From positions 14,311 through 78,310 of the forward strand of contig DXFV01000021.1 of NCBI GenBank assembly GCA_019114265.1: a stretch of DNA of 64,000 bases. The letters are read 5' to 3'. The position numbers and the translations under genes were made by a program. Origin of the DNA: Anaerofilum faecale. Lineage in GTDB: Bacteria > Bacillota > Clostridia > Oscillospirales > Ruminococcaceae. Shown piece by piece: positions 16,404-25,038 of the stretch; positions within the stretch are counted from its first letter, which is position 1, and each line of letters starts with the position of its first letter. A model generated the notes under the pieces. That model searched no databases. It was not told where the DNA came from and worked only from the letters and a program-made list of their open reading frames with translations.

Positions 16404-17807
16404 ATGAAATTTGCAGATTGGATGCCGTCTGTGGAGCGGTTCGTGGCCGAGAACCACGAGAATATCGTGCGGGACATCCGCCGCGTGGTGGAGATCCCCA
16501 GCGTGGAGGACACCCCGGCCCCCGGCGCTCCCTACGGCGCCGGCGCCCGCGCCGCATTGGACGAGGGCCTGAAAATCGCGCAGGAGATGGGGCTGGACAC
16601 CCACAACGCCGACGGCCACATCGGCTGGGCCGAGGTGAAGGGCCGCACCGACAAGACCATCGCCACCATCACCCATCTGGACGTGGTGCCCGCCGGCAAC
16701 GGCTGGGACGCCGACCCGTTCGTGATGCGCCGCCGCGACGGCTGGCTGATCGGCCGCGGCGTCTGCGACGACAAGGGCCCCAGCATCCTGTGCCTGTATA
16801 TCGCCAAATTCCTGAAAGAGCAGGGCATCACCCCGCGCTACAACTTCCGCGTGCTGCTGGGCTGCAACGAGGAGACCGGCATGGGGGACGTGGAGTACTA
16901 CCTGCACAACTTCCCCGCGCCCGACTTCTGCTTCTCGCCCGATGCCGAGTTCCCGGTGTGCAACGGCGAAAAGGGCGTGTATGAGGCCGACATCTTCAGC
17001 CCGGTGCTGCACGGCCGCATCGTCGATTTCGCGGGCGGCGTGGCCAGCAACGCGGTGCCCGACCTGGCCCACTGCATCGTCAAGGCGGACGCCGCCGCCC
17101 TGCCCGCCGCCGACCGCATCACGGTGGAGAGCGCGGGCGAAGGTCTGGCCCGCATCGAGGCCCGCGGCAAGGCCGGTCACGCCGCCAGCCCGGCCGGCAC
17201 CGTGAACGCCATCGGCCTGATCGTGGACTATCTGCTGGACAACGCCCTGTGCGAGGGGGAGGAACGGGCCTATCTGGAATCGCTGCGCCGCCTGTTCTCG
17301 GCCACCGACGGCAGCGGCGTGGGCGTGGACAGCGACGACGGCCTGTTCGACCCGCTGACCATCATCGGCGGCACCATCCGCATGGAGGAGGGGCGTCTTT
17401 TGCAGAACGTCAACAGCCGGTTCCCCACCTCCACCACCGGCGAGGCCATCACCGCCGGGCTGGAAGCGGCGTTCGGGCCGGGCTGCACCGTCCGGGCCGA
17501 ACGCGCCAGCGAGCCCTTCTATATCAGCGCCGACCACCCCGCCATCCAGACGCTGCTGAACGTCTACAACGAGGTGACCGGCGAGGACGCCAAGCCCTTC
17601 ACGATGGGCGGCGGCACCTACGCGCGCCACTTCCCGCTGGCGGTGAGCTTCGGGCCGGAGGCCAGCCTCGGCGCGATGCCGGCCGACGTGCCCTCCTTCG
17701 TGGGCAGCATCCACGGCCCCAACGAGGGCGTGAGCGAGGAGCACCTGCTGAAGGCGCTGAAGATCTACCTGCTGGCCGTGCTGGCCCTGCAGGACGTGGA
17801 TCTGTGA
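16404..17807 (+). CDS. M20 family dipeptidase (PepV/Sapep type)
   Basis: A 467-residue cytosolic metallodipeptidase. The zinc ligands typical of PepV are visible: THLDVVPAG near residue 88, GRGVCDDKGP near 118 and GCNEETGMGD near 155 with the catalytic Glu, plus AGKAGHAASPAG in the lid and a late His in SIHGPNEG. The length matches PepV/Sapep rather than the shorter M20 deacylases. It releases amino acids from dipeptides. ATG 16404 has AAAGGAG upstream; an in-frame start at 16371 lacks one. Transcribed from the symmetric promoter. Confidence 0.93.
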   Translation: MKFADWMPSVERFVAENHENIVRDIRRVVEIPSVEDTPAPGAPYGAGARAALDEGLKIAQEMGLDTHNADGHIGWAEVKGRTDKTIATITHLDVVPAGNGWDADPFVMRRRDGWLIGRGVCDDKGPSILCLYIAKFLKEQGITPRYNFRVLLGCNEETGMGDVEYYLHNFPAPDFCFSPDAEFPVCNGEKGVYEADIFSPVLHGRIVDFAGGVASNAVPDLAHCIVKADAAALPAADRITVESAGEGLARIEARGKAGHAASPAGTVNAIGLIVDYLLDNALCEGEERAYLESLRRLFSATDGSGVGVDSDDGLFDPLTIIGGTIRMEEGRLLQNVNSRFPTSTTGEAITAGLEAAFGPGCTVRAERASEPFYISADHPAIQTLLNVYNEVTGEDAKPFTMGGGTYARHFPLAVSFGPEASLGAMPADVPSFVGSIHGPNEGVSEEHLLKALKIYLLAVLALQDVDL

Positions 17808-17867
17808 GCCGAACACAGCCCCTTCGGCAGCTTTTTTGAAAAAAGCAAAAAAGTTTTTCAAAAGGGG

Positions 17868-17896
17868 TTGACAGCAGCTTCCCGGTTTGATATAAT
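17868..17896 (+). promoter_or_regulatory. Consensus promoter for the tRNA pair
   Basis: TTGACA (17868-17873), 17-bp spacer, TATAAT (17891-17896), both hexamers perfect, 16 bp before tRNA-Glu. Confidence 0.92.
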
Positions 17897-17912
17897 CGAG
17901 AAGCTGCAACGT

Positions 17913-17987
17913 GGCCCGTTGGTCAAGCGGTCAAGACGACGGCCTCTCACGCCGTAAACGGGAGTTCGATTCTCCCACGGGTCACCA
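17913..17987 (+). tRNA. tRNA-Glu (anticodon CTC)
   Basis: A 75-nt cloverleaf: acceptor GGCCCGT/ACGGGTC, anticodon stem ACGGC/GCCGT with loop CTCTCAC (anticodon CTC), T-loop TTCGATT, encoded CCA. Co-transcribed with tRNA-Asn. Confidence 0.96.
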
Positions 17988-17992
17988 TGTAT

Positions 17993-18068
17993 GCCTCTTT
18001 AGCTCAGTCGGTAGAGCGCCGGACTGTTAATCCGTAGGTCGTTGGTTCGAGCCCAACAAGAGGCGCCA
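17993..18068 (+). tRNA. tRNA-Asn (anticodon GTT)
   Basis: A 76-nt cloverleaf: acceptor GCCTCTT/AAGAGGC, anticodon stem CCGGA/TCCGT with loop CTGTTAA (anticodon GTT), T-loop TTCGAGC, encoded CCA. It follows tRNA-Glu by 5 nt. Confidence 0.96.
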
Positions 18069-18075
18069 GCACAAA

Positions 18076-18109
18076 CCGCCCCGAAACGAATGTTTCGGGG
18101 CGGTTTTTT
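18076..18109 (+). terminator. Terminator of the tRNA operon
   Basis: Stem CCGCCCCGAAAC/GTTTCGGGGCGG (12 bp, GAAT loop) then six T residues. Confidence 0.92.
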
Positions 18110-18139
18110 GCGTGCGGCACCGGAGGGTCTCCCCAAAAA

Positions 18140-18192
18140 GGCTTCCCCTCGGGGGGAAGCTGTCGCCCGCAGGGCGACGGATGAGGGGAGAG
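18140..18192. repeat. Composite palindromic repeat, copy 2 (A' only)
   Basis: GGCTTCCCCTCGGGGGGAAGC, then stem GTCGCCC/GGGCGAC, then GGATGAGGGGA. Only module A is present. It lies between the tRNA terminator and the ABC exporter terminator. Confidence 0.75.
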
Positions 18193-18240
18193 CCATCGGC
18201 ACGCACCGATCCGCCCCCGGAACACTTTCCAAATAGCAAA

Positions 18241-18274
18241 GCGCCCCCGCACCGAAAAACCGGTGCGGGGGCGC
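18241..18274 (-). terminator. Terminator of the ABC exporter transcript
   Basis: Stem GCGCCCCCGCACCG/CGGTGCGGGGGCGC (14 bp); on the minus strand TTT follows. It lies 25 nt past the exporter stop. Confidence 0.7.
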
Positions 18275-18298
18275 TCTGCGTTTGTATACAGCCCGGGT

Positions 18299-20065
18299 TC
18301 AGTCCAGCTGGCCCTTTTCCAGGGCGGCTGCGGTATTCCACAGGTGGTAATACGCACCCTTCTTCGCCAGCAGCTCCTCGTGGGTCCCCTGCTCCTCGAT
18401 GCCGTTTTCGCCCAGCACAAGGATGCGGTCGGCGTTCTGGATGGTAGTCAGACGGTGGGCGATGGTGAGGGTGGTGCGGCCCTGCGCCAGCTTTTGCAGG
18501 CTGCGGCCCACCAGAGCCTCGCTCTCGTTGTCCAGCGCGCTGGTGGCTTCGTCCAGGATCAGGATGGGCGGGTTCTTCAGGAACACCCGCGCGATGCTGA
18601 TGCGCTGTTTCTGTCCGCCCGACAGCTTCACGCCCCGCTCGCCCACATAGGTGTCGTAGCCGTCCTTCAGCTGGGTGATGAACTCGTGCGCGCCCGCCAT
18701 CTTCGCGGCCTCGACGGCCTCCTCGCGGGTGGCGCCGGGGCGACCGTACAGGATGTTGTCCAGCACGGTGCCGCTGAACAGGTACACCTCCTGCTGCACC
18801 ATGCCGATGGCGCTGCGCAGGCTTTTCAGGGTGAGGCCGTGGATGTCCTGCCCGTCGATGGTGATGCGGCCGGCCGTGGGGTCGTAGAAGCGGGGGATCA
18901 GGTTGCACAGGGTGGTCTTGCCGCCGCCCGACGGCCCCACCAGCGCCAGCTTTTCGCCCGGCCGGATGGTGAGGTCCACGTGGCTGAACACGCGGTTGTG
19001 GTCGTCGGGGTACTCGAAGCTCACGTCCTCGAACCGGATCTCGCCCTTCACAGGGCCCAGCTCTTTCGCGCCCGGCTCGTCCAGGATCTCGACGTCGGCG
19101 TCCATGATCTCATAGAAGCGCTCGATGCCGGTCACGCCGCGCTGGAACTGCTCGGCAAACTCGATGATGCGGCGGATGGTGGCGATCAGGGTGGTGACAT
19201 ACAGCATGTAGGCCACCAGGTCGCCCGGCTCGATCGCGCCGTTCACCAAAAACAGGCCGCCCGCCACCAGCACCACCAGGTACATCAGGCCGTCGAACAT
19301 GCGGGTGGTGGTCTGGAACGCGGCCATCGAGCGGTAGGTCACCCGCTTGATGCCCAGGAAACGGCCGTTGTCGCTCTCGAACTTCTCGCGCTCCACTTCC
19401 TCGTTGGCGAAGGCCTTCACCACCCGCTCGCCCAGGAGGTTGTCCTCGATGCGGGCGTTCAGCTCGCCGATCTGCTGGCGCTGGCCGCGGAACGCCGCCC
19501 GCAGGCGCAGGTTGAAGGGAACGCAGCACAGGATCATCAGCGGCACGCAGGCGAACAGGATGAGGGTCAGCGCCACGCTGCTCTGGCACAGGATGATGAA
19601 GGACACCACGATCTTGATGCCCGCGATGAAGAATTCCTCCGGGCAGTGGTGGGAGAACTCGGTCACGTCGAACAGGTCGTTGGTGATGCGGCCCATGATC
19701 TGGCCCACCTTGGTGTTGGAATAGTAGGTGTGGCCCAGACGCTGCAGGTGGGCAAAGGCATCGCGGCGCATGTCGGTCTCGATGCGGGCGCCCATGATAT
19801 GGCCCACGCCGGCCATGTAGTAGTTGGCCACGCCGTCGATGATGCGCAGCACCAGATACAGGCCGCCCAGCCGCAGCACGGTGGCGGCGGACAGACTGGC
19901 CAGGTCGCTGATGCCCTGGTTGGTGATATAGCGCATGATCAGCGGCAGCACCAGCTCGCAGACGGTGGTGAGCGCCGCGCAGAACAGGTCCAGCGCGATG
20001 ATGTGCTTATAGCGGGCCATGTAGGGCCAAAAGCGCCGCAGAGCGCCTTTTTTCTTTTGATGCAA
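18299..20065 (-). CDS. ABC exporter, fused membrane and ATPase domains
   Basis: A 588-residue half-exporter of the MsbA/LmrA class. Residues 1-330 contain six transmembrane helices (first PYMARYKHIIALDLFCAAL). The ATPase follows, with Walker A GPSGGGKTT near 376, signature KLSGGQKQRISIARV, Walker B PILILDEATSALD and the H-loop TIAHRLTTI. Such proteins dimerise and flip lipids or drugs; the substrate is not evident. The start is a TTG at 20065 with GGAGG 8 nt upstream. It lies 25 bp after the SGNH lipoprotein gene and is probably co-transcribed with it. Confidence 0.92.
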   Translation of the reverse strand: MHQKKKGALRRFWPYMARYKHIIALDLFCAALTTVCELVLPLIMRYITNQGISDLASLSAATVLRLGGLYLVLRIIDGVANYYMAGVGHIMGARIETDMRRDAFAHLQRLGHTYYSNTKVGQIMGRITNDLFDVTEFSHHCPEEFFIAGIKIVVSFIILCQSSVALTLILFACVPLMILCCVPFNLRLRAAFRGQRQQIGELNARIEDNLLGERVVKAFANEEVEREKFESDNGRFLGIKRVTYRSMAAFQTTTRMFDGLMYLVVLVAGGLFLVNGAIEPGDLVAYMLYVTTLIATIRRIIEFAEQFQRGVTGIERFYEIMDADVEILDEPGAKELGPVKGEIRFEDVSFEYPDDHNRVFSHVDLTIRPGEKLALVGPSGGGKTTLCNLIPRFYDPTAGRITIDGQDIHGLTLKSLRSAIGMVQQEVYLFSGTVLDNILYGRPGATREEAVEAAKMAGAHEFITQLKDGYDTYVGERGVKLSGGQKQRISIARVFLKNPPILILDEATSALDNESEALVGRSLQKLAQGRTTLTIAHRLTTIQNADRILVLGENGIEEQGTHEELLAKKGAYYHLWNTAAALEKGQLD

Positions 20066-20090
20066 GGCAGATTCCTCCTTATGGTTGCCG

Positions 20091-21581
20091 TCAGGGGGTC
20101 ACTTCGGGAGTGGCCTCGGGAGCAGGGGTGATGTCCGGAGTGGGGGGAACGGTGGGTTCCGGCTCCGGGGTGGGAGTGGGCGGCGCCGGCGTGGGAGTAG
20201 CAGGTACCGGGGTGGGGGTCGGCGCAGGCGTCGGCACCGGAGTGGGGGTGGGGCGCGGCTGTCCCTTGCACTCGTTCGGCCAGGCCGCGCAGAAGGCGCA
20301 GTTCTGGTTCACCTGCCCGTTCTCGCACTTCTGGCCGCAGGTGCAGGCGGCCTTTTTGAAGCTGGCGGTGACCACCACGCCCTCCTTGCCGGCGTTGCCC
20401 GGCACCGTGAAGGTGAGGGAGGGGTTGTAGATGTCCGCGATGCGGCCGATGGTGCAGGCCCATCTGTCGAACACATAGCCGGCCGCCGGGACGGCGCGCA
20501 CGGTGGTGCAGTCGGCGGCGGCGCGCACCGTCTGGTTCACCGTCCCCTGCAGGCTGCCCATGCTGCGGCAGTCCTCCCGCACGACGAACTTGATGGGCAG
20601 GCCCTTGGGCGCCTTGCTGGACGCCTCCTTCTCCATGCTGTTGGCGCTGCCGCGCACGGCCAGCGGGTCCTCGGTGATGATGTCGGGCGGGGTCTCCTTG
20701 CGGCCCGGCACCTCCTTCAGCGGCTTGGGCCGGTCGTCGGGGGTGATGTAGCTGTGGGTGCGGATGTAGTCGAACAGCGCCTGCATGCCCTTTTTGCTCA
20801 GGTGCACGCCGTCCGAGATGGTGTAGTCGGTCTTGGCAAAGCCGGTCTCGGGGTCCTTCAGCGCCTCGCTGGAGTTCAGGAAATGATAGCCCAGCTCGCT
20901 GGCCAGCTCGGCCAGCGCCTGGTTGAAGGCGTCAATGGTCTGCATCGTGATGCCGGTGTTCCGGCGCAGCTTATCCACCGGCGGCACCGCGTTGATGATG
21001 ATGTCGGCGCTGGGATAGGCCTCGTTGATGGCCGCCAGCGCGGCGGTGTACTCCTCCTTCAGCTTCTGGGTGGTCCAGCCGATGGTGTTGTTGGTGCCGA
21101 AGGTGATGATGATGCGCTCGGGCTGCATCACCGAAACCGCTTTGGGGATGGTGATGGCGCCGCTGCGGTCGGTGAAATAGACGCTGGGCTTGGTGGCGAT
21201 GTGCTGCACGCCCATCGAGATCACGCCGATGGTGTTTTCCAGCGTGGTGTGGCCGTAGGCCATCATGCGCACCGTGTTGGAATCGCCGATGAAGAGGGTG
21301 CTGTCCACGTATTCCTGCCCGGCGTCGTCGGTGGCCTGCAGGATGGTGTTGCCATAGCGCTCCTGCTCCAGCTTGCCGGCCTCGGCGTCGTACTCCTGGT
21401 CGGCCAGCGGCTCGCTCTGGCTGGCGGCGGGCAGCGGGCTGGTCTGTGCGGCCAGCGGCTGGGCGGGATCGGCGGGCTTCGTCCACATCGTGCAGCCGGC
21501 CAGCACGGCGATCGCCACGGCGGCCACGGCAGCGGCGGCAATCCCGGCGATGGCGGCGCGCTTGCGTTGGATCTGGTTCAC
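20091..21581 (-). CDS. SGNH/GDSL-hydrolase lipoprotein with Cys-rich region and Pro-Thr tail
   Basis: A 496-residue secreted lipoprotein. The signal peptide ends in lipobox LAGC (Cys30). An SGNH hydrolase core follows: LFIGDSNTVRM (nucleophile Ser), a GTNN block III and DGVHLSKKG with catalytic Asp/His. Then come a repeat-like beta domain (AAGYVFDRWAC), a Cys cluster (CTCGQKCENG, CAFCAAW) and a Pro/Thr-rich tail of ~50 residues. SGNH enzymes de-esterify acylated carbohydrate or lipid, so a wall or polysaccharide esterase is likely. The GTG start at 21581 has AGGAG upstream. A promoter (TTTTCG, 17 bp, TAAAAT with TGG extension) lies at 21652-21680. Confidence 0.88.
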   Translation of the reverse strand: MNQIQRKRAAIAGIAAAAVAAVAIAVLAGCTMWTKPADPAQPLAAQTSPLPAASQSEPLADQEYDAEAGKLEQERYGNTILQATDDAGQEYVDSTLFIGDSNTVRMMAYGHTTLENTIGVISMGVQHIATKPSVYFTDRSGAITIPKAVSVMQPERIIITFGTNNTIGWTTQKLKEEYTAALAAINEAYPSADIIINAVPPVDKLRRNTGITMQTIDAFNQALAELASELGYHFLNSSEALKDPETGFAKTDYTISDGVHLSKKGMQALFDYIRTHSYITPDDRPKPLKEVPGRKETPPDIITEDPLAVRGSANSMEKEASSKAPKGLPIKFVVREDCRSMGSLQGTVNQTVRAAADCTTVRAVPAAGYVFDRWACTIGRIADIYNPSLTFTVPGNAGKEGVVVTASFKKAACTCGQKCENGQVNQNCAFCAAWPNECKGQPRPTPTPVPTPAPTPTPVPATPTPAPPTPTPEPEPTVPPTPDITPAPEATPEVTP

Positions 21582-21651
21582 TTGCTCACTCCTGTTCTTG
21601 TGTTGGGCACGCCCGTCCGGGCGCAGTGTCGGCAGTTGGTCAATCTTATAT

Positions 21652-21680
21652 ATTTTACCACGTTTTGCGCCGCCCGAAAA
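21652..21680 (-). promoter_or_regulatory. Promoter of the SGNH lipoprotein and ABC exporter genes
   Basis: Minus strand TTTTCG (21675-21680), 17-bp spacer, TAAAAT (21652-21657) with TGG extension. Confidence 0.55.
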
Positions 21681-21684
21681 GCCC

Positions 21685-21722
21685 AAAAAAGCCGAAACAG
21701 CCCCGGCTGCCTCGGCTTTTTT
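21685..21722 (-). terminator. Terminator of the ECF S-component gene
   Basis: AAAAAAGCCGA/TCGGCTTTTTT with an inner CAGCC/GGCTG stem. The T run works on both strands; on the minus strand it follows the S-component stop by 13 nt. Confidence 0.85.
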
Positions 21723-21735
21723 GGTATAAGTTTGC

Positions 21736-22323
21736 TCAGTTTTTCAGCATGTCGCGGAACAGGCCGCTGCGCGCCAGCGCCGGGCGCAGCACCATATACA
21801 GCAGCACGGCCACGATCGTGTTGGTGACGGCGTTGAAGGCGGTCACGCCGATGTCCCACGCCAGCGCCACCTCGGCGGCCGGCTTGCCCAGGATGTACAG
21901 CTTGTAGAAGTAGCCCACCAGCGGGTCGAACACGGCGTTGAACAGCATGCCGGACGCGGCCGCCACCGTGGCGCGCACCAGCGCCGAACGCCCCGTATGT
22001 TTGGAAAGGTGCAGCAGGCCGTGGCCCACCCAGCCGGCCACCAGGCCGATGAACAGCTTGAGCACAAAGGTCTTGGGCGCCGAGACGATGTAGATGGGAT
22101 CGAACAGGTCGCCGATGGTCATGCCGATCGCGCCGCCGAGGCCGCCCCAGATGCCGCCGAACAGCAGCGCGCCCAGCACGCAGATGGTGTTGCCGAAGTG
22201 GATGGACACCGCGCCGCCGCCGGGCAGCGGCAGCTTGATCTGCAAAAACGTGAAGATCACATACGCCAGCGCCGCCAGCAATCCCACCAGCGCCACCCGC
22301 TGGACCTGTCTGTTCTGTTTCAT
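21736..22323 (-). CDS. ECF transporter S component, possibly for vitamin B6
   Basis: A 195-residue substrate-binding membrane protein of the energy-coupling-factor family, with about six helices and the conserved run SIHFGNTICVLGALLFGG followed by GGAIGMTIGDLF. It needs the shared EcfAA'T module, not encoded here. It is divergent from a MocR/PdxR-type regulator with ~140 bp between them; PdxR-type regulators in Firmicutes control pyridoxine S components (established), so B6 is the best guess. The ATG at 22323 has GGAGG 9 nt upstream. Substrate is inference only; other vitamins remain possible. Confidence 0.85.
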   Translation of the reverse strand: MKQNRQVQRVALVGLLAALAYVIFTFLQIKLPLPGGGAVSIHFGNTICVLGALLFGGIWGGLGGAIGMTIGDLFDPIYIVSAPKTFVLKLFIGLVAGWVGHGLLHLSKHTGRSALVRATVAAASGMLFNAVFDPLVGYFYKLYILGKPAAEVALAWDIGVTAFNAVTNTIVAVLLYMVLRPALARSGLFRDMLKN

Positions 22324-22384
22324 TTCATAACCCCTCCTTGCGTCAAACCGGCTTGACAGCGCGGCCGGTTTGCGGTATGGTTCC

Positions 22385-22467
22385 ATTATACACATTTCTG
22401 ACCTGTGCAAAATAGCCAGAACAGAACTTTTTTACCAGTCCAGTTTACCCAAAAAGGAGGATGCACC
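22385..22467. promoter_or_regulatory. Divergent control region between the ECF S gene and mocR
   Basis: On the minus strand TATAAT (22385-22390) faces the S-component gene; the -35 is poor, which suits an activated promoter. Upstream of it AGAACAGAAC and CCAGTCCAG give short direct repeats, the type of site MocR regulators use. No riboswitch fold is evident. Confidence 0.4.
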
Positions 22468-23847
22468 GTGATCTCGCTGCCCGATCTCCTCTCTGCGCGC
22501 AGCCCGCTGCCGCTCTACCGCCAGCTGTACGAGGGCGTCTCCGCCGCCGTGCGGGACGGACGCCTTTCCCCCGGCACCCGGATGCCCGGCAAGCGCAGCC
22601 TGGCCGCCCAGCTGGGGGTGAGCGTCAGCACGGTGGACGCCGCCTACCAGCAGCTGGCCGCCGAGGGCTACCTCGAGAGCCGGCCGCGGTCGGGCTTTTA
22701 TGTGATGGACTGCGCGGGCCTGCCCGCTCCGGCGGCGCTGCCCGCCCTGCCCGCGCCGCCCCCCGCGCCGCGCTGGCGGTTCGATCTGGGCACCAGCGGC
22801 GCCGACCCGGCGCTGTTCCCCTTCCGCACCTGGGGGCGCATCCAGAAAGAGCTGCTCTATTCCCGTCCCGAGCTGCTGGGCCGCGGCCACGGGCAGGGCG
22901 ACGAGGCGCTGCGGGCGGCGCTGGCGGCCCATCTGGAGCAGTACCGCGGGGTGCGGTGCACCTCCGAGCAGATCGTGGTGGGCGCGGGCATCGAGTATCT
23001 GCTGGGGCTGCTGGCCCATCTGCTGGGGCCGTCGCCGCTGGTGGCGGTGGAGGACCCCGGCTACCGCCGCGCACGGCGTGTTCTGGAAAACGAGGGGGTG
23101 CCGTGCGTCTGCGTGCCGGTGGACCGGCAGGGGTTGTCGGTGGAGCAGCTGGCGGCGGGAAAGGCGAACGTCGCCTATGTCACCCCCAGCCACCAGTTTC
23201 CCACCGGCGCGGTGATGCCGGCGGCGCGGCGGGCGGCGCTGCTGCGCTGGGCCGCCCGGCAGCCGGGACGGCTGGTGATCGAGGACGACTACGATTCCGA
23301 ATTCCGCTTTGCCACCCGCCCGCTGCCCAGCTTGCAGGGGATGGCGGGGGGACAGGGGGTGGCCTATGTGGGCACCTTTTCCCAGAGCCTCGCGCCCAGC
23401 ATCCGCATCGCCTACATGGTGCTGCCGCCCCAACTGCTGGAGGCCTACCGCGAGCGGTATGGCAGCTATGCCTCCACCGTGAGCCGGTTCGAGCAGCAGA
23501 CCCTCTGCCGCTTTCTGACCGAAGGGCACTTCGCCCGCCATCTGGCGCGGCTGCGCAGCCGGTACCAAAAGCGGGCGGCCGCCCTCACCGCCGCGCTTGC
23601 CGGGGCGTTCCCGGCGTGGCCCATCCGCGGCGCGCACACCGGGCTGCACTTGCTGCTGGAGGTGCCGGACCGGGAAGCCGAGCGGGTCGCCGCCGCGCGG
23701 GCGGCGGGCATCCGGCTGAGCGGCCTGGCCGAGTATGCGGTCCAGCCGCCCCAGCGGGCGGGCGTGGTGCTGGGCTACGGCGCTTTGCCCGACGCCGATC
23801 TTCCTGCCGCCGTGACCGCGCTGGCCGAGGCGTGGCGGGGGATGTGA
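22468..23847 (+). CDS. MocR/PdxR-type transcriptional regulator lacking the PLP lysine
   Basis: A 459-residue chimera: an N-terminal GntR winged helix (LYRQLYEGVSAAVRDGRLSP, GVSVSTVDAAYQQL) joined by an Ala/Pro-rich linker to a fold-type I aminotransferase domain from residue ~100. The cofactor Asp motif VIEDDYDSEFRF is intact. In the family motif GTFSK the Lys that binds PLP is replaced by Gln306 (GTFSQSLAPS), so a Schiff base cannot form there. The GTG at 22468 has AAAGGAGG 7 nt upstream. It probably controls the divergent ECF gene, by binding an unlinked ligand or by losing ligand dependence (inference). Confidence 0.88.
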   Translation: MISLPDLLSARSPLPLYRQLYEGVSAAVRDGRLSPGTRMPGKRSLAAQLGVSVSTVDAAYQQLAAEGYLESRPRSGFYVMDCAGLPAPAALPALPAPPPAPRWRFDLGTSGADPALFPFRTWGRIQKELLYSRPELLGRGHGQGDEALRAALAAHLEQYRGVRCTSEQIVVGAGIEYLLGLLAHLLGPSPLVAVEDPGYRRARRVLENEGVPCVCVPVDRQGLSVEQLAAGKANVAYVTPSHQFPTGAVMPAARRAALLRWAARQPGRLVIEDDYDSEFRFATRPLPSLQGMAGGQGVAYVGTFSQSLAPSIRIAYMVLPPQLLEAYRERYGSYASTVSRFEQQTLCRFLTEGHFARHLARLRSRYQKRAAALTAALAGAFPAWPIRGAHTGLHLLLEVPDREAERVAAARAAGIRLSGLAEYAVQPPQRAGVVLGYGALPDADLPAAVTALAEAWRGM

Positions 23848-23864
23848 ATGGAATATACAAGGAA

Positions 23865-23895
23865 AGCCCGGCGCTTTGTCCTAAAGCGCCGGGCT
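23865..23895. terminator. Bidirectional hairpin between mocR and the EcsC gene
   Basis: Stem AGCCCGGCGCTTT/AAAGCGCCGGGCT (13 bp) with weak T tails both ways. The same stem recurs at 24987-25017 and, altered, at 63497-63526. Confidence 0.65.
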
Positions 23896-23904
23896 GTTCT
23901 TCCA

Positions 23905-24846
23905 TTAAAATTTTTCTTCCAGATCTACGATAGAGCATTCCACATCGATAATATCCATTTCTTCTCCGGTCTTTTTATAGTCCGGATTGCTCAGGCGTGT
24001 ATCTTGCAGGGATTCTTTCAATTTCATACAACATGGCTTGAACGTCAGATAGGTAATTCCTCCGCCAACTACACCGCCAACCACCGGAATCGCCTTCTTG
24101 AAAAAGCCTGCAAACACCGTTTTTGTCATTTTTTGACCAAACCATTTCGCTATATTCTTTACAATCGGATAAATCGTTCCTTTTGTAAGCGCCATATTCA
24201 GCAATTTTTTCTCTACTCCCACAGCCAAAGCAGCTGCAACTGCATGCAGCGCTTTGTTTGCACCCGCTGCGCCATACATCACACCCAGACAGAGAATCAG
24301 AATATTCAATGTTTCCGAGTCGAATTTTGATCCTTTCTCTTGGGTATCGATCTCAGGGAATCCGTACAGATACAGCAGCTTCTGCGTTGCGCGCAGCATA
24401 TACCCATAATACTGCGCGATGTCCGCCGGGATTGTCGCCGCCATCGCAAACCCGCCGGGCATTCCCAGCGCGGTCGATATACCCGTTACACAGGTTCGCT
24501 CATACTGGATTACTTCGTCTGCAATTTTATCGATTTCGGCCACAGGGATCCCTGCGTGCAGCGGATTGTGTTCGACCGCATCCTCAATCACCTCAGGAGA
24601 ATAGCGCTTCATAAATTCTTTTCGAAGGAAATCCGACCGGTTAATCCGGATGCCCGGTACGCGCAGCCCCATGATGATAATATCCTCGATGTCAATGCTG
24701 CCGTTTCCATTTTGGTCAATTGTGCCAATCACGGCATCCTTTGCCTGTCCCGAAACCTTTCCGGCTGTCTTTGCAACATTCCCTGCAATCTCTCCCACCG
24801 TTTTTCCAAAAGATTTATTCGCCGACTTTTCTGCCTTGGCTTCCAT
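23905..24846 (-). CDS. EcsC-family protein with an EF-hand motif
   Basis: A 313-residue protein. Residues ~155-185 carry the EcsC-family run AATIPADIAQYYGYMLRATQ and the following helices are amphipathic or hydrophobic (KKAIPVVGGVVGGGITYL). Near residue 43, before this, is DQNGNGSIDIEDI, a canonical EF-hand or dockerin-like calcium loop. EcsC proteins have no settled biochemical function. The gene is distinctly richer in A and T than its neighbours, with AT-ending codons, suggesting recent transfer. The ATG at 24846 has GGAGG 8 nt upstream; that site lies in a short in-frame extension from 24864. TTGCGG, 17 bp, TAGAAT upstream is a possible promoter. Confidence 0.8.
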   Translation of the reverse strand: MEAKAEKSANKSFGKTVGEIAGNVAKTAGKVSGQAKDAVIGTIDQNGNGSIDIEDIIIMGLRVPGIRINRSDFLRKEFMKRYSPEVIEDAVEHNPLHAGIPVAEIDKIADEVIQYERTCVTGISTALGMPGGFAMAATIPADIAQYYGYMLRATQKLLYLYGFPEIDTQEKGSKFDSETLNILILCLGVMYGAAGANKALHAVAAALAVGVEKKLLNMALTKGTIYPIVKNIAKWFGQKMTKTVFAGFFKKAIPVVGGVVGGGITYLTFKPCCMKLKESLQDTRLSNPDYKKTGEEMDIIDVECSIVDLEEKF

Positions 24847-24986
24847 ATGTTGTTCCTCCTTCATATATTCATCCGAAACAGAATTTGAAAAAATCGCGAA
24901 CCGTCCACCGCTATGTTGATAAAATTCTATCACAATCTGCTTTTTTCCGCAAGCCGCGCGCTCTACTTTGCAAATTCGCAAAAGTA

Positions 24987-25017
24987 AGCCCGGCGCTTTA
25001 CCCAAAAGCGCCGGGCT
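24987..25017 (-). terminator. Terminator of the SLC13/GT2/LUD transcript
   Basis: Stem AGCCCGGCGCTTT/AAAGCGCCGGGCT (13 bp) 22 nt past the LUD stop. TTTT occurs on both sides. Confidence 0.75.
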
Positions 25018-25038
25018 GTTTTAGTGTAGGATATGGAT

